Assembly: GCA_027295555.1 (NCBI GenBank)
Contig: JAPUKT010000062.1
Location: forward strand, 1-7,907
Direction: 5' to 3'
DNA: 7,907 bases
From: Deltaproteobacteria bacterium
GTDB taxonomy: Bacteria > Myxococcota_A > Polyangia > Polyangiales > Houyiibacteriaceae
Part shown: one piece after another, positions 1 to 5,630 of the stretch
Numbering within the stretch: position 1 is the stretch's first letter
Layout: every line of letters starts with the position of its first letter
Translations under genes and position numbers: made by a program
The notes under the pieces: generated by a model
What the model was told of the DNA's origin: nothing
The model's input: the letters and a program-made list of their open reading frames with translations, nothing else
Database searches by the model: none

Positions 1-1
1 G

Positions 2-1690
2 GCAAACTTCCCCAAGGCGCTATTCCATGAAACCCGAGCTTTGGAGCTCTTCGAGGCCGAGCATGGTGCGACGCCCGCCCCGAGCGGGCCGTGGCGATGG
101 CATGCTCGCATCCTGAATGCGCTCACTGGGACGCACGGCAACTTGGAGCACTACGACGAGCAGCTCAATTTCATGCGGCGATTTAACGAGCTCTACACAC
201 CGCAGTTGAAGGCCGAGCTTGCGTGGCCGCTGATGAAGAAGCGGCTTTTTGCAGAAGCGCGCCTTGCTGCCGAGGAGGGCCTAGCGACAGGGGACCCATA
301 TCAGATCGAGCGCGCCAAGAATGCGCTATGCGCGATCGAGTTCGAAGCAGGCGACGACGCGAAGAGCTACGAAGTGTGTCGCGACGCCGTTGGATACGCG
401 AGAAGCCATTTCGGCAGCGCGACGGCGGTCGACCTCGGCAACTATGCCGAGGCTGCGAGGTCGGTCTTTCGCTTCGACGAAGCCGAGCGCTTTCTGATGG
501 AAGCCACCAAGAGTGGTATCTCGTGGTACGGAAACCCTTGGCTCGAGCTTGCAGACCTCTACATGCGCGCGGGCCGCTTTGCGGAGTCTCTTTCTGCGCT
601 GCGAGAGGTGCCTCGTCACCGAGCCGCGCGGCCAGCTCACGTGAGGGATTCCGATCGGAACGAGGCGCGTCGGTCGTTGGCTGCCTTCCTGTTGCTGATG
701 GGAAGGCCCGACGAAGCCTTGCGCATCACGGACAAGGCTGTCGTGCTTCCCGATCGTCGTGCACACAACAGTCGCGATCCGGAGCAGGACCGAAGCATCG
801 TCGCGCTGCTCGATCGCCAGGCCCGATTGATGCTCGCCGAAATGACCATCGAGCGCGCAGTTGCCAAGCCTTTCTACGAACGGTGGTGGGCGTACGCGAA
901 AGCGAGCTGGCTGCGTTTCCAGGCCTGGATGAGCGCGCGGCAAGCAGCACGGTTTCTTGACGATGGATCTCGCCTGGTGGGGACGTTTGCCATCGGAACC
1001 GCCCGAAGCGCGGTCATGCCACCGTGGTTGCTCGGGGACTTGATCCCAGTGCTCGGGCCCGGCGTGGTGCGCGCGGCGGTCAACCGCGTGCGCGTGGAAG
1101 ATCCGAGGGATGGCGCTTCGGCATACTACGACGCCGTGCTTGCCGAGGTCGCTCTCGTACAAGGGCGCTACGACGAAGCGACCCAGCATGCGAAGCTCGC
1201 GTTCGAAGGTCTGCAGCCGGGCGATGCGCTGCTCCGCGAGCGGGTGAGAGCGATACTGGCGAGCTCGCTTTCGGACCCGCGGCAAACTGTCGCGTTTTAC
1301 GAAGAAGTTCTTGGCGCCGACCCAGGTCTCTTTAGGCGACTCGGTTGGTCACTTCCCGTGAAGATCGAAGCATCAGGCTCGAAGGTCGATCGAGAGATCG
1401 CGAAGGCGCTGCGTCGTTCACCGCGGTTCGAACGCTCGGAGGATGGCCTGCGAATTCAAGTCTCCGGAGGACAGGCCTGCTTGTTCGGCCGAACGGGTAC
1501 CTCGTGGGGTTGCAGCGAAACGGAGCTCGAGGAGGGTGAGACCGGAAGCGGCTATCCGCAGCGGGTGGTAGATTCGTTCCACCGGGCAATTTTCTCGCCG
1601 CGCGTGGACCTCAGCCGCATCGACATCAACTCCCTCGACGGGTCCAACCGGGTGACGCGGAATCCCTTGGACACGTTACTCGAGCCCTAG
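2..1690 (+). CDS. TPR-repeat protein of unknown function, 5' end outside window
   Basis: The frame is open from base 2 to the TAG at 1688-1690, giving 562 visible residues. A TTG at 41 could be read as a start, but the reading frame continues upstream without a stop and no Shine-Dalgarno precedes it, so I treat the gene as partial. Numbering from base 2, helix-turn-helix repeats of TPR type appear near residues 70-94, 144-170, 181-203, 219-247 (with MGRPDEAL) and 375-404 (with QGRYDEAT). A hydrophobic stretch with several Pro and Gly residues around 335-360 is not a clear membrane helix. The last ~110 residues are a separate non-TPR module: a charged helix, a short strand (GLRIQV), two cysteines (C493 and C504) flanking a Gly-rich turn, then FHRAIFSPRVDL and INSLDGS. 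TPR proteins usually act as protein-binding scaffolds. The specific role and cellular location are unknown. A possible terminator follows 7 bases after the stop. Confidence 0.8.
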   Translation, partial: ANFPKALFHETRALELFEAEHGATPAPSGPWRWHARILNALTGTHGNLEHYDEQLNFMRRFNELYTPQLKAELAWPLMKKRLFAEARLAAEEGLATGDPYQIERAKNALCAIEFEAGDDAKSYEVCRDAVGYARSHFGSATAVDLGNYAEAARSVFRFDEAERFLMEATKSGISWYGNPWLELADLYMRAGRFAESLSALREVPRHRAARPAHVRDSDRNEARRSLAAFLLLMGRPDEALRITDKAVVLPDRRAHNSRDPEQDRSIVALLDRQARLMLAEMTIERAVAKPFYERWWAYAKASWLRFQAWMSARQAARFLDDGSRLVGTFAIGTARSAVMPPWLLGDLIPVLGPGVVRAAVNRVRVEDPRDGASAYYDAVLAEVALVQGRYDEATQHAKLAFEGLQPGDALLRERVRAILASSLSDPRQTVAFYEEVLGADPGLFRRLGWSLPVKIEASGSKVDREIAKALRRSPRFERSEDGLRIQVSGGQACLFGRTGTSWGCSETELEEGETGSGYPQRVVDSFHRAIFSPRVDLSRIDINSLDGSNRVTRNPLDTLLEP

Positions 1691-1696
1691 CCCGCC

Positions 1697-1717
1697 AAAG
1701 GCCGCTGGTCTTTCTTT
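1697..1717 (+). terminator. Possible intrinsic terminator of the TPR gene
   Basis: AAAGGCC (1697-1703) pairs with GGTCTTT (1707-1713), with one G-U wobble and a GCT loop, and is followed by CTTT. It lies 7 bases past the TPR stop codon and before the DedA-type gene, so the two plus-strand genes may be transcribed separately. The stem is short and the T tract is interrupted by a C, so the call is moderate. Confidence 0.4.
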
Positions 1718-1741
1718 AACGACTGTGCCTTACTGCGCCCG

Positions 1742-2296
1742 GTGAATCGAACCTGGGTGCGCCTCACGCTGCTCGCCGCGTTTCTGGTCGGCGTCTATGT
1801 GATCGGTCGCGTCACCGGGTTCACCGAGCAACTCACCGTCGAAGGAATTCGTGAGTCGATGCGGGCCGCCGGCGTTGGGGGGTTCTTCGTGTTCGCCGTG
1901 ACCTTTGCAGTTGGCCAGCTGCTCTACATTCCGGGCTTCGTATTCGTTGCCGTCGCCGGGCTGGCGTATGGCCCCGTCTGGGGGTCCGTGGCCTCGGTAA
2001 TTGCCGCCACTATTTCCGTCGGGATTTCCTTCATCATCGTTCGCACGATTGGGGGGCAACCGCTGAAGGAGATCAAAAGGCCCTTCCTCAAGAAGTGGTT
2101 CGACCGCCTCGAGCAACAACCCCTTCGGTCGATGATCGTGATCCGCTTGTTCCTGTGGGCGATACCGCCGGTGAACTACACCCTTGCCATGTCTGGCGTT
2201 ACGTTCCGCGACTACATGGTCGCGGCGATGATCGGTATGACCCCACCCTTCATCCTCATTTCGGTGCTGTTCGGTCTCGGCGTCGAGCTGCTGTAG
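1742..2296 (+). CDS. DedA/TVP38-TMEM64 family (VTT domain) inner-membrane protein
   Basis: This is a 184-residue integral membrane protein with a GTG start. The first membrane helix is at about 7-24. A re-entrant/VTT core follows at about 46-100, with YIPGF (62-66) and the AGLAYG motif (72-77). The family's second signature is R135 followed by PPVNY at 142-146, then a Gly-containing hydrophobic helix and a last membrane segment reaching the C-terminus. SNARE-associated/VTT proteins in bacteria are linked to lipid-carrier or phospholipid flipping (for example DedA and UptA relatives) and to membrane-potential homeostasis; the substrate of this member cannot be read from sequence. At 184 residues it is at the short end for the family but shows both motif blocks. 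No Shine-Dalgarno is visible before the GTG; the frame upstream stays open to the TPR stop but has no better start. It converges on the kinase gene. Confidence 0.85.
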   Translation: MNRTWVRLTLLAAFLVGVYVIGRVTGFTEQLTVEGIRESMRAAGVGGFFVFAVTFAVGQLLYIPGFVFVAVAGLAYGPVWGSVASVIAATISVGISFIIVRTIGGQPLKEIKRPFLKKWFDRLEQQPLRSMIVIRLFLWAIPPVNYTLAMSGVTFRDYMVAAMIGMTPPFILISVLFGLGVELL

Positions 2297-2326
2297 TGTG
2301 CGGATCGGACACTAGCGACGATCGCG

Positions 2327-2348
2327 AAAAAGGGGCCTGTCCTTTTTT
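2327..2348. terminator. Bidirectional intrinsic terminator between convergent genes
   Basis: AAAAAGG (2327-2333) pairs with CCTTTTT (2341-2347) around a GC-rich loop, and one further G-U pair is possible inside. The plus strand ends in six Ts (2343-2348), serving the DedA-type gene. The complement gives a five-T tract (2331-2327), serving the kinase unit. The kinase TAA (2349-2347) lies inside the right arm. Position and symmetry are typical of a shared terminator between tail-to-tail genes. Confidence 0.75.
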
Positions 2349-3417
2349 ATTGCCTCTTGGTTCGTCGGGTGAGCGGGATGCTCGTGTCGCGGATCGTTTC
2401 GTCGGCGGCGCCTGCAAGCGCGAGCGCCAGCTCAGGGGGAAACGACTTGGTCGCGCCCTCGGTCTGGTTGTCCGCATTGAGCTGTCGTTGGGCCCAGTCG
2501 ACGCTCTTGGCGATCACGTCGGAGTCAGTTGGTTCTTGTGTCGCACGGAGAAGGGCTGCGAGGTCACGCCCCATGGCATGCGCCGTTCGATATCGGTCGG
2601 TCGGTTCACGTTGCAGTGCCCGCTCGATGATTTCTCGGAGGCGTGCAGGCACATCTTCTCGCATCTCGGCGAGGCTCGGAATCTCCATATCACGAATGAA
2701 CCCCACGACTTTGACGGGATCCTTGCCTTTGAACAACTTTTCTCCGGCGAGAACCTCCCAAAGCACCACGCCAACGCTGAAGAGATCGGTTTGTGCGCTC
2801 GGGTCGGCCTCGTACGTGAGCTCCGGCGCCAAGTAGGCGATCTTGCCCTTCACGAATCCGGGTTTGGTGATGCTGCTCCGGTCCATCGCGCGCGCCAGCC
2901 CGAAATCGGTAAGCTTCACCACCCCGCACTTGCTGACCATGGCGTTCTGCGGCGTCACGTCTCGGTGAAAGATCGGCGCTGGGTTTCCGCTCCGGTCGAC
3001 GTGCACGTGGGCGGCGTGGAGCGCCTTCAGCACTTCGATGCCAATCGCAGCGACGAGGTGCCACGGCGTTTGTCGGCCGTTCTTGCGATAGGCTTCCCGC
3101 CACTCGGCGAGGGTGAGGCCATCGACCCACTCGAGAACCAAGTAGTACTCTCCCGCGCGGTCGCGATCGAAGTCGTGAATCTGGGCGATGTTCGGATGCT
3201 CGAGCTCCGACACGACGCGTGCCTCCTCGACGAACATCTTCAGGAACTCAGGATTCTGACTCAGCGGCGCCAAGACGCGCTTGATGGCGATCGGCCGAGT
3301 GAACCCTGCCGCGCCGAGGGTCTGGCCACGATATACCTTGGCCATCCCGCCTTCGCCGGCGAGCTCGAGCACTTCGTATTTGCCGCCAAGAAGCTCGGCA
3401 ATAGGGGTTCGACGCAC
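2347..3417 (-). CDS. Hanks-type serine/threonine protein kinase, soluble
   Basis: This 356-residue protein has a complete eukaryotic-like kinase domain at about 14-285. Visible motifs are the glycine-rich loop GEGGMAKVYRG (21-31), the ATP-binding K46 in AIKRV, the alpha-C Glu E65 in EEAR, the catalytic loop HRDVTPQN (151-158, D153 and N158), DFG (171-173), an activation segment rich in Ser/Thr/Lys (181-192), and APE (197-199). All catalytic residues are present, so it is probably active. The usual catalytic-loop Lys (HRDLKPxN) is replaced by T155, a variant I associate with myxobacterial kinases. No membrane helix or extracellular sensor follows. The tail (about 295-356) is a short polar region ending in Thr/Arg/Lys-rich sequence, so the protein is probably cytoplasmic. 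The GTG start (3417-3415) overlaps the glutaredoxin TAG by one base (TAGTG), and only a weak purine stretch (AAAGAAAG) precedes it, which suggests translational coupling. The substrate is unknown; position suggests Fe-S/redox signalling. Confidence 0.93.
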   Translation of the reverse strand: MRRTPIAELLGGKYEVLELAGEGGMAKVYRGQTLGAAGFTRPIAIKRVLAPLSQNPEFLKMFVEEARVVSELEHPNIAQIHDFDRDRAGEYYLVLEWVDGLTLAEWREAYRKNGRQTPWHLVAAIGIEVLKALHAAHVHVDRSGNPAPIFHRDVTPQNAMVSKCGVVKLTDFGLARAMDRSSITKPGFVKGKIAYLAPELTYEADPSAQTDLFSVGVVLWEVLAGEKLFKGKDPVKVVGFIRDMEIPSLAEMREDVPARLREIIERALQREPTDRYRTAHAMGRDLAALLRATQEPTDSDVIAKSVDWAQRQLNADNQTEGATKSFPPELALALAGAADETIRDTSIPLTRRTKRQ

Positions 3418-3737
3418 TAGCTTTCTTTAGCAGAAAGCACGGCGTCGAGTTCACCCTTCTCGTACATTTCGCGAATGATATCGCAGCCGCCGACAAATTT
3501 CCCGTGGACGTAAAGCTGCGGGATCGTTGGCCAGTTGGCGAACTCCTTGATCCCCTGTCGAATCTCGGAATTCTCCAGGACGTTCACGTCCTGAAAGTCC
3601 GAGCCCGAGCGGCGAAGCACCTCGACGAGCGTGGCCGAAAAACCACATTGTGGGAAATGTTTCGTGCCCTTCATGAAAAGGACGACGTCGTTGGAGTCGA
3701 TGATGCCCTGAATCTGTTCTCGGACCGAATCTTCCAT
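3417..3737 (-). CDS. grxD: Monothiol glutaredoxin, CGFS type (Grx4/GrxD)
   Basis: This 106-residue single-domain glutaredoxin carries the monothiol active site CGFS at 31-34, the glutathione-contacting K23 (in FMKGT), the TIP cis-proline at 71-73 inside WPTIPQLY, and the GGCD turn at 83-86. CGFS glutaredoxins bind a glutathione-ligated [2Fe-2S] cluster as homodimers, or as heterodimers with BolA proteins. They act in iron-sulfur trafficking rather than as general disulfide reductases. I chose ATG 3737-3735 because the family normally begins shortly before a helix like EQIQGI, and because AGAGGG (plus-strand 3743-3748) sits 5 bases upstream. A frame extension to 3794 would run inside bolA and add an atypical basic leader. 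The bolA stop is one base upstream and the kinase start overlaps its own stop. Confidence 0.95.
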   Translation of the reverse strand: MEDSVREQIQGIIDSNDVVLFMKGTKHFPQCGFSATLVEVLRRSGSDFQDVNVLENSEIRQGIKEFANWPTIPQLYVHGKFVGGCDIIREMYEKGELDAVLSAKES

Positions 3738-3738
3738 G

Positions 3739-3993
3739 TTAACCCTCTTGCTTAGCCCAACTCTCGGGCGAGTAGGTCTTGAGCGCAAGTGCATGGACGG
3801 GGCCCGCCATGAGCTCGCCTAGCGCTGCGTAGACCATCTGGTGCTGTTCGATGCGGTTTTTGCCGTTAAAAGCCTCGGAGACGATGAGGGCTTCCCAGTG
3901 GTCCTTGGTGCCGGTGAGGTCGGTGACCACAAGGTGCGACACGTCCTCTACGCCCTGCCGAATCCTTTCCTCGAGCTCTTCTGCTTCAACCAT
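3739..3993 (-). CDS. BolA-family protein, IbaG-like (His-type loop)
   Basis: This 84-residue protein covers the whole BolA fold. Family marks are the loop with H32-W33 leading into ALIVSEAF, F42-x-G44, the HQMVYAAL helix (51-58), and the invariant metal-ligand His H67 in VHALALKT, then YSPESW at 74-79. The loop carries His (H32) rather than the Cys found in BolA2-type proteins, and resembles E. coli IbaG (SHFQV). BolA proteins pair with CGFS glutaredoxins through a shared [2Fe-2S] cluster; the next gene is exactly that partner. The ATG start has a strong GGAGG 7 bases upstream (plus-strand 4001-4005). It is the likely first gene of the bolA-grxD-kinase unit. Whether it should be named bolA or ibaG cannot be settled by eye. 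Confidence 0.93.
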   Translation of the reverse strand: MVEAEELEERIRQGVEDVSHLVVTDLTGTKDHWEALIVSEAFNGKNRIEQHQMVYAALGELMAGPVHALALKTYSPESWAKQEG

Positions 3994-4000
3994 CGAGTAG

Positions 4001-4005
4001 CCTCC
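4001..4005 (-). promoter_or_regulatory. Strong Shine-Dalgarno of the bolA-like gene
   Basis: The minus strand reads GGAGG here, 7 bases before the ATG at 3993. It is the strongest ribosome-binding site in the window and fixes the start of the three-gene unit. Confidence 0.85.
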
Positions 4006-4017
4006 AGTCAGCGTTCT

Positions 4018-4046
4018 TCGGTACGGCCGGCAGGGGCCGTTGTCAA
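4018..4046 (-). promoter_or_regulatory. Candidate sigma-70-type promoter for bolA-grxD-kinase
   Basis: On the minus strand a perfect -35 TTGACA (4046-4041) is followed, after 17 bases, by TACCGA (4023-4018) at the -10 position. The -35 and the spacing are ideal but the -10 matches TATAAT at only two positions, so an activator or another sigma factor may be needed. The predicted start near 4011 leaves a leader of about 18 bases that contains the GGAGG. Confidence 0.4.
4023..4040. repeat. Perfect inverted repeat in the bolA promoter spacer
   Basis: ACGGCC (4023-4028) and GGCCGT (4035-4040) are exact reverse complements separated by six bases. They almost exactly fill the gap between the candidate -35 and -10 boxes. 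A repressor operator is one reading. Another is a hairpin at the 3' end of the upstream membrane-protein transcript, but no T tract follows on the minus strand, so an intrinsic terminator is unlikely. Confidence 0.5.
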
Positions 4047-4075
4047 TCGCCTTGGGTTTCGCTCATGCGGTCGGG

Positions 4076-4540
4076 TCAGCGCATGCCGAATGATCGCTTC
4101 ACGCCCGGGCGCGACAACACGATGATCGTGAACACCCCGAGGATCGTCCCGAATGGGAACATCAGGCATTCACCCCAGCCACTCAAATAACAAAAGGTCC
4201 ACCATCGGTGCTGGCGAAGTTTCAGCCCAACGAGGAAAAAGCCGATCGCTGTCACGACCACCAACACGACGCTCAGCACCGTCATCATGATCACGAGGGT
4301 CCCGAGATCTTTCATCATCGCCTCGGGGGCGCCGGCGAACGGGTCGACGCCCGTTTGTCCGGAGAGATCCCCCATCATCAGAGCCATCTGGTTGGCGAGT
4401 TGTTCGGCGATTTTCGCGCCCGCAAAGGCCCAGGCCACCAGAGGTATCGCGCTGATCGCCGTGAGGCCGGCCATGATGTAGTGACCGACCGAGAGAGCGC
4501 TCAGGTGCTCGGTGTCTTCGGCGTTGTTCGGTTCTTCCAA
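4076..4540 (-). CDS. Small multi-TM membrane protein, unknown function
   Basis: With this start the protein has 154 residues. After a short acidic N-terminus (EHLSALSVGHYI at about 11-22) come hydrophobic segments at about 20-44, 78-107 and 116-145, the last containing FPFGTILGVFTI and ending in a basic SRPGVKRSF tail. A linker rich in Met, Gly and Pro separates the first two. The EHL...HY opening and PFGT-LGVFTI ending recall, from memory, a recurrent uncharacterised small membrane family in Myxococcota and neighbouring phyla. Its function is unknown. The frame can be extended to a GTG at 4570 or a TTG at 4585, the latter running into fabD. I prefer TTG 4540-4538 because GGGAG lies 6 bases upstream and because it gives the short N-terminus I expect. 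It lies 82 bases before bolA on the same strand and could feed transcription into it. Confidence 0.75.
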   Translation of the reverse strand: MEEPNNAEDTEHLSALSVGHYIMAGLTAISAIPLVAWAFAGAKIAEQLANQMALMMGDLSGQTGVDPFAGAPEAMMKDLGTLVIMMTVLSVVLVVVTAIGFFLVGLKLRQHRWWTFCYLSGWGECLMFPFGTILGVFTIIVLSRPGVKRSFGMR

Positions 4541-4577
4541 ACGAGACTCCCAGTCGATCGTGCTATGCACCTCCGCG

Positions 4578-5507
4578 ATGGGCAAGGTCGCATTTGTTTT
4601 CCCGGGTCAGGGTAGTCAAGAAGTCGGAATGGGCCGTGAGGCGTACGGGGAGTTCGAAGCCGCGCGCGAAGTTTTCGAAGCCGCCGACGATGCACTCGGC
4701 GAAAAACTGTCCGAGCTTTGCTTCGAAGGGCCCGAAGAAGATCTGAAGCTCACGGCCAATACCCAGCCGGCGGTCTTGACCACGTCGGTCGCACTGCTCC
4801 GTGCGCTCGATGCACCCCTCGACATCGTGGCGGGCCACAGCCTCGGGGAGTACTCGGCGCACGTGGCCGCCGGCACCCTCCATTTCGCCGATGCGGTGCG
4901 ACTGGTTCGAAAGCGCGGGCAGTACATGCAAGACGCCGTGCCGTACGGGGAAGGCGCGATGGCGGCGGTCCTCAAGGCCGATCGCGCGTTGGTCGAGCGC
5001 ATCTGCGCGGAAGTGCCCGGGTTGGTCGAAGCGGTGAACTACAACTCGCCCCAGCAGATCGTGATCGCGGGTGAGACTGGCGCGGTGCACGAGGCCGGCG
5101 TGAAGCTCAAGGAAGCTGGCGCGCGTGCGAGCTCGCTTCCGGTGAGCGCCCCGTTTCACTCGACGCTGATGGAACCGGCGGAGCGACGGCTCGCCCAAGA
5201 CATCGAAGGGATCGCGTTTTCGAACCCAAGTGTGCCCGTGTATGTCAATGTCGACGCCGAGCCCGTCATCGAGGCAGCGGCCGCCAAGGATGCGTTGGTC
5301 CGTCAGGTCAGCCGGCCGGTCAGGTGGGAGGACAGCGTCCGCCGCATGATCGCGGATGGGGTCTCCCTCTTCGTCGAGGTGGGGCCGGGGCGGGTTCTGA
5401 GCGGCCTCTTGGTCCGAATCGACAAGAATGTCGGGCGCCTGAACGTGCAGGGCCCTCCGGACTTTGCTGCGGCCCGTGAGGCGATTGCCGAAACTCGGAG
5501 GACTTGA
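4578..5507 (+). CDS. fabD: Malonyl-CoA:ACP transacylase (FabD)
   Basis: This 309-residue protein is full length for FabD. It transfers malonate from malonyl-CoA to the phosphopantetheine of acyl carrier protein in the cytoplasm, supplying extender units for type II fatty-acid synthesis. Visible residues are the N-terminal FPGQGSQ (Q11 for the oxyanion hole), nucleophile S88 in GHSLGEY (86-92), R113 positioned to bind the malonyl carboxylate, catalytic H194 in APFHSTLM, and the late VEVGPGRVL motif near 266. I start at ATG 4578 because GKVAFVFPGQG is the normal N-terminus; a longer frame to 4512 would overlap the divergent gene. There is no clear Shine-Dalgarno. No fabH, fabG or acpP neighbour is present in this window. 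A trans-acyltransferase of a polyketide pathway is an alternative, but the lack of biosynthetic neighbours favours FabD. Confidence 0.95.
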   Translation: MGKVAFVFPGQGSQEVGMGREAYGEFEAAREVFEAADDALGEKLSELCFEGPEEDLKLTANTQPAVLTTSVALLRALDAPLDIVAGHSLGEYSAHVAAGTLHFADAVRLVRKRGQYMQDAVPYGEGAMAAVLKADRALVERICAEVPGLVEAVNYNSPQQIVIAGETGAVHEAGVKLKEAGARASSLPVSAPFHSTLMEPAERRLAQDIEGIAFSNPSVPVYVNVDAEPVIEAAAAKDALVRQVSRPVRWEDSVRRMIADGVSLFVEVGPGRVLSGLLVRIDKNVGRLNVQGPPDFAAAREAIAETRRT

Positions 5508-5552
5508 TTCCACTGTATTTTCAAGGATCTGGCAACTCCCTGGCGGCTGCGT

Positions 5553-5580
5553 TTGACCTAATTTTCAAATCTTGTAGAAA
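5553..5580 (+). promoter_or_regulatory. Candidate sigma-70-type promoter for hppA
   Basis: TTGACC (5553-5558) and TAGAAA (5575-5580) are separated by 16 bases, in an AT-rich patch that stands out between the GC-rich fabD and hppA genes. The predicted start near 5587 gives a leader of about 44 bases before the GTG at 5631. It suggests that hppA is transcribed independently of fabD. Confidence 0.5.
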
Positions 5581-5618
5581 CGCGCCGCCCGCCAAGCTTT
5601 TCACCGGGACCGGGCGCG
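5581..5618 (+). other. GC-rich stem in the hppA leader
   Basis: CGCGCC (5581-5586) is exactly complementary to GGCGCG (5613-5618) around a 26-base loop. A competing 5-bp stem GCCCG/CGGGC (5587-5591 with 5611-5615) is also possible. The 3' arm ends three bases before the AGAGG ribosome-binding site (5622-5626). If transcription starts near 5587, much of the left arm of the first stem would be missing and only the second could form. Confidence 0.35.
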
Positions 5619-5630
5619 AATAGAGGTTCA

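Noticed and set aside
326..1285. 319-codon minus-strand frame inside the TPR gene
   Set aside because: The plus-strand frame is longer, has coherent TPR patterning and continues past both ends; the minus-strand translation is rich in Arg, His and Pro and has no motif.
2095..3420. 441-codon open frame on the plus strand opposite the kinase
   Set aside because: It is antisense to a kinase with every catalytic motif, its translation has no recognisable domain, and long shadow frames are expected at this GC content.
3738..3794. N-terminal extension of the glutaredoxin to 125 residues
   Set aside because: The extra 19 residues are basic and overlap bolA; the ATG at 3737 has AGAGGG at the right distance and matches family length.
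4541..4585. TTG start at 4585 for the small membrane protein
   Set aside because: It would overlap the 5' end of divergent fabD and has no Shine-Dalgarno; TTG 4540 has GGGAG 6 bases upstream.
4563..5513. 316-codon minus-strand frame opposite fabD
   Set aside because: It is a shadow of a gene with the complete FabD catalytic set.
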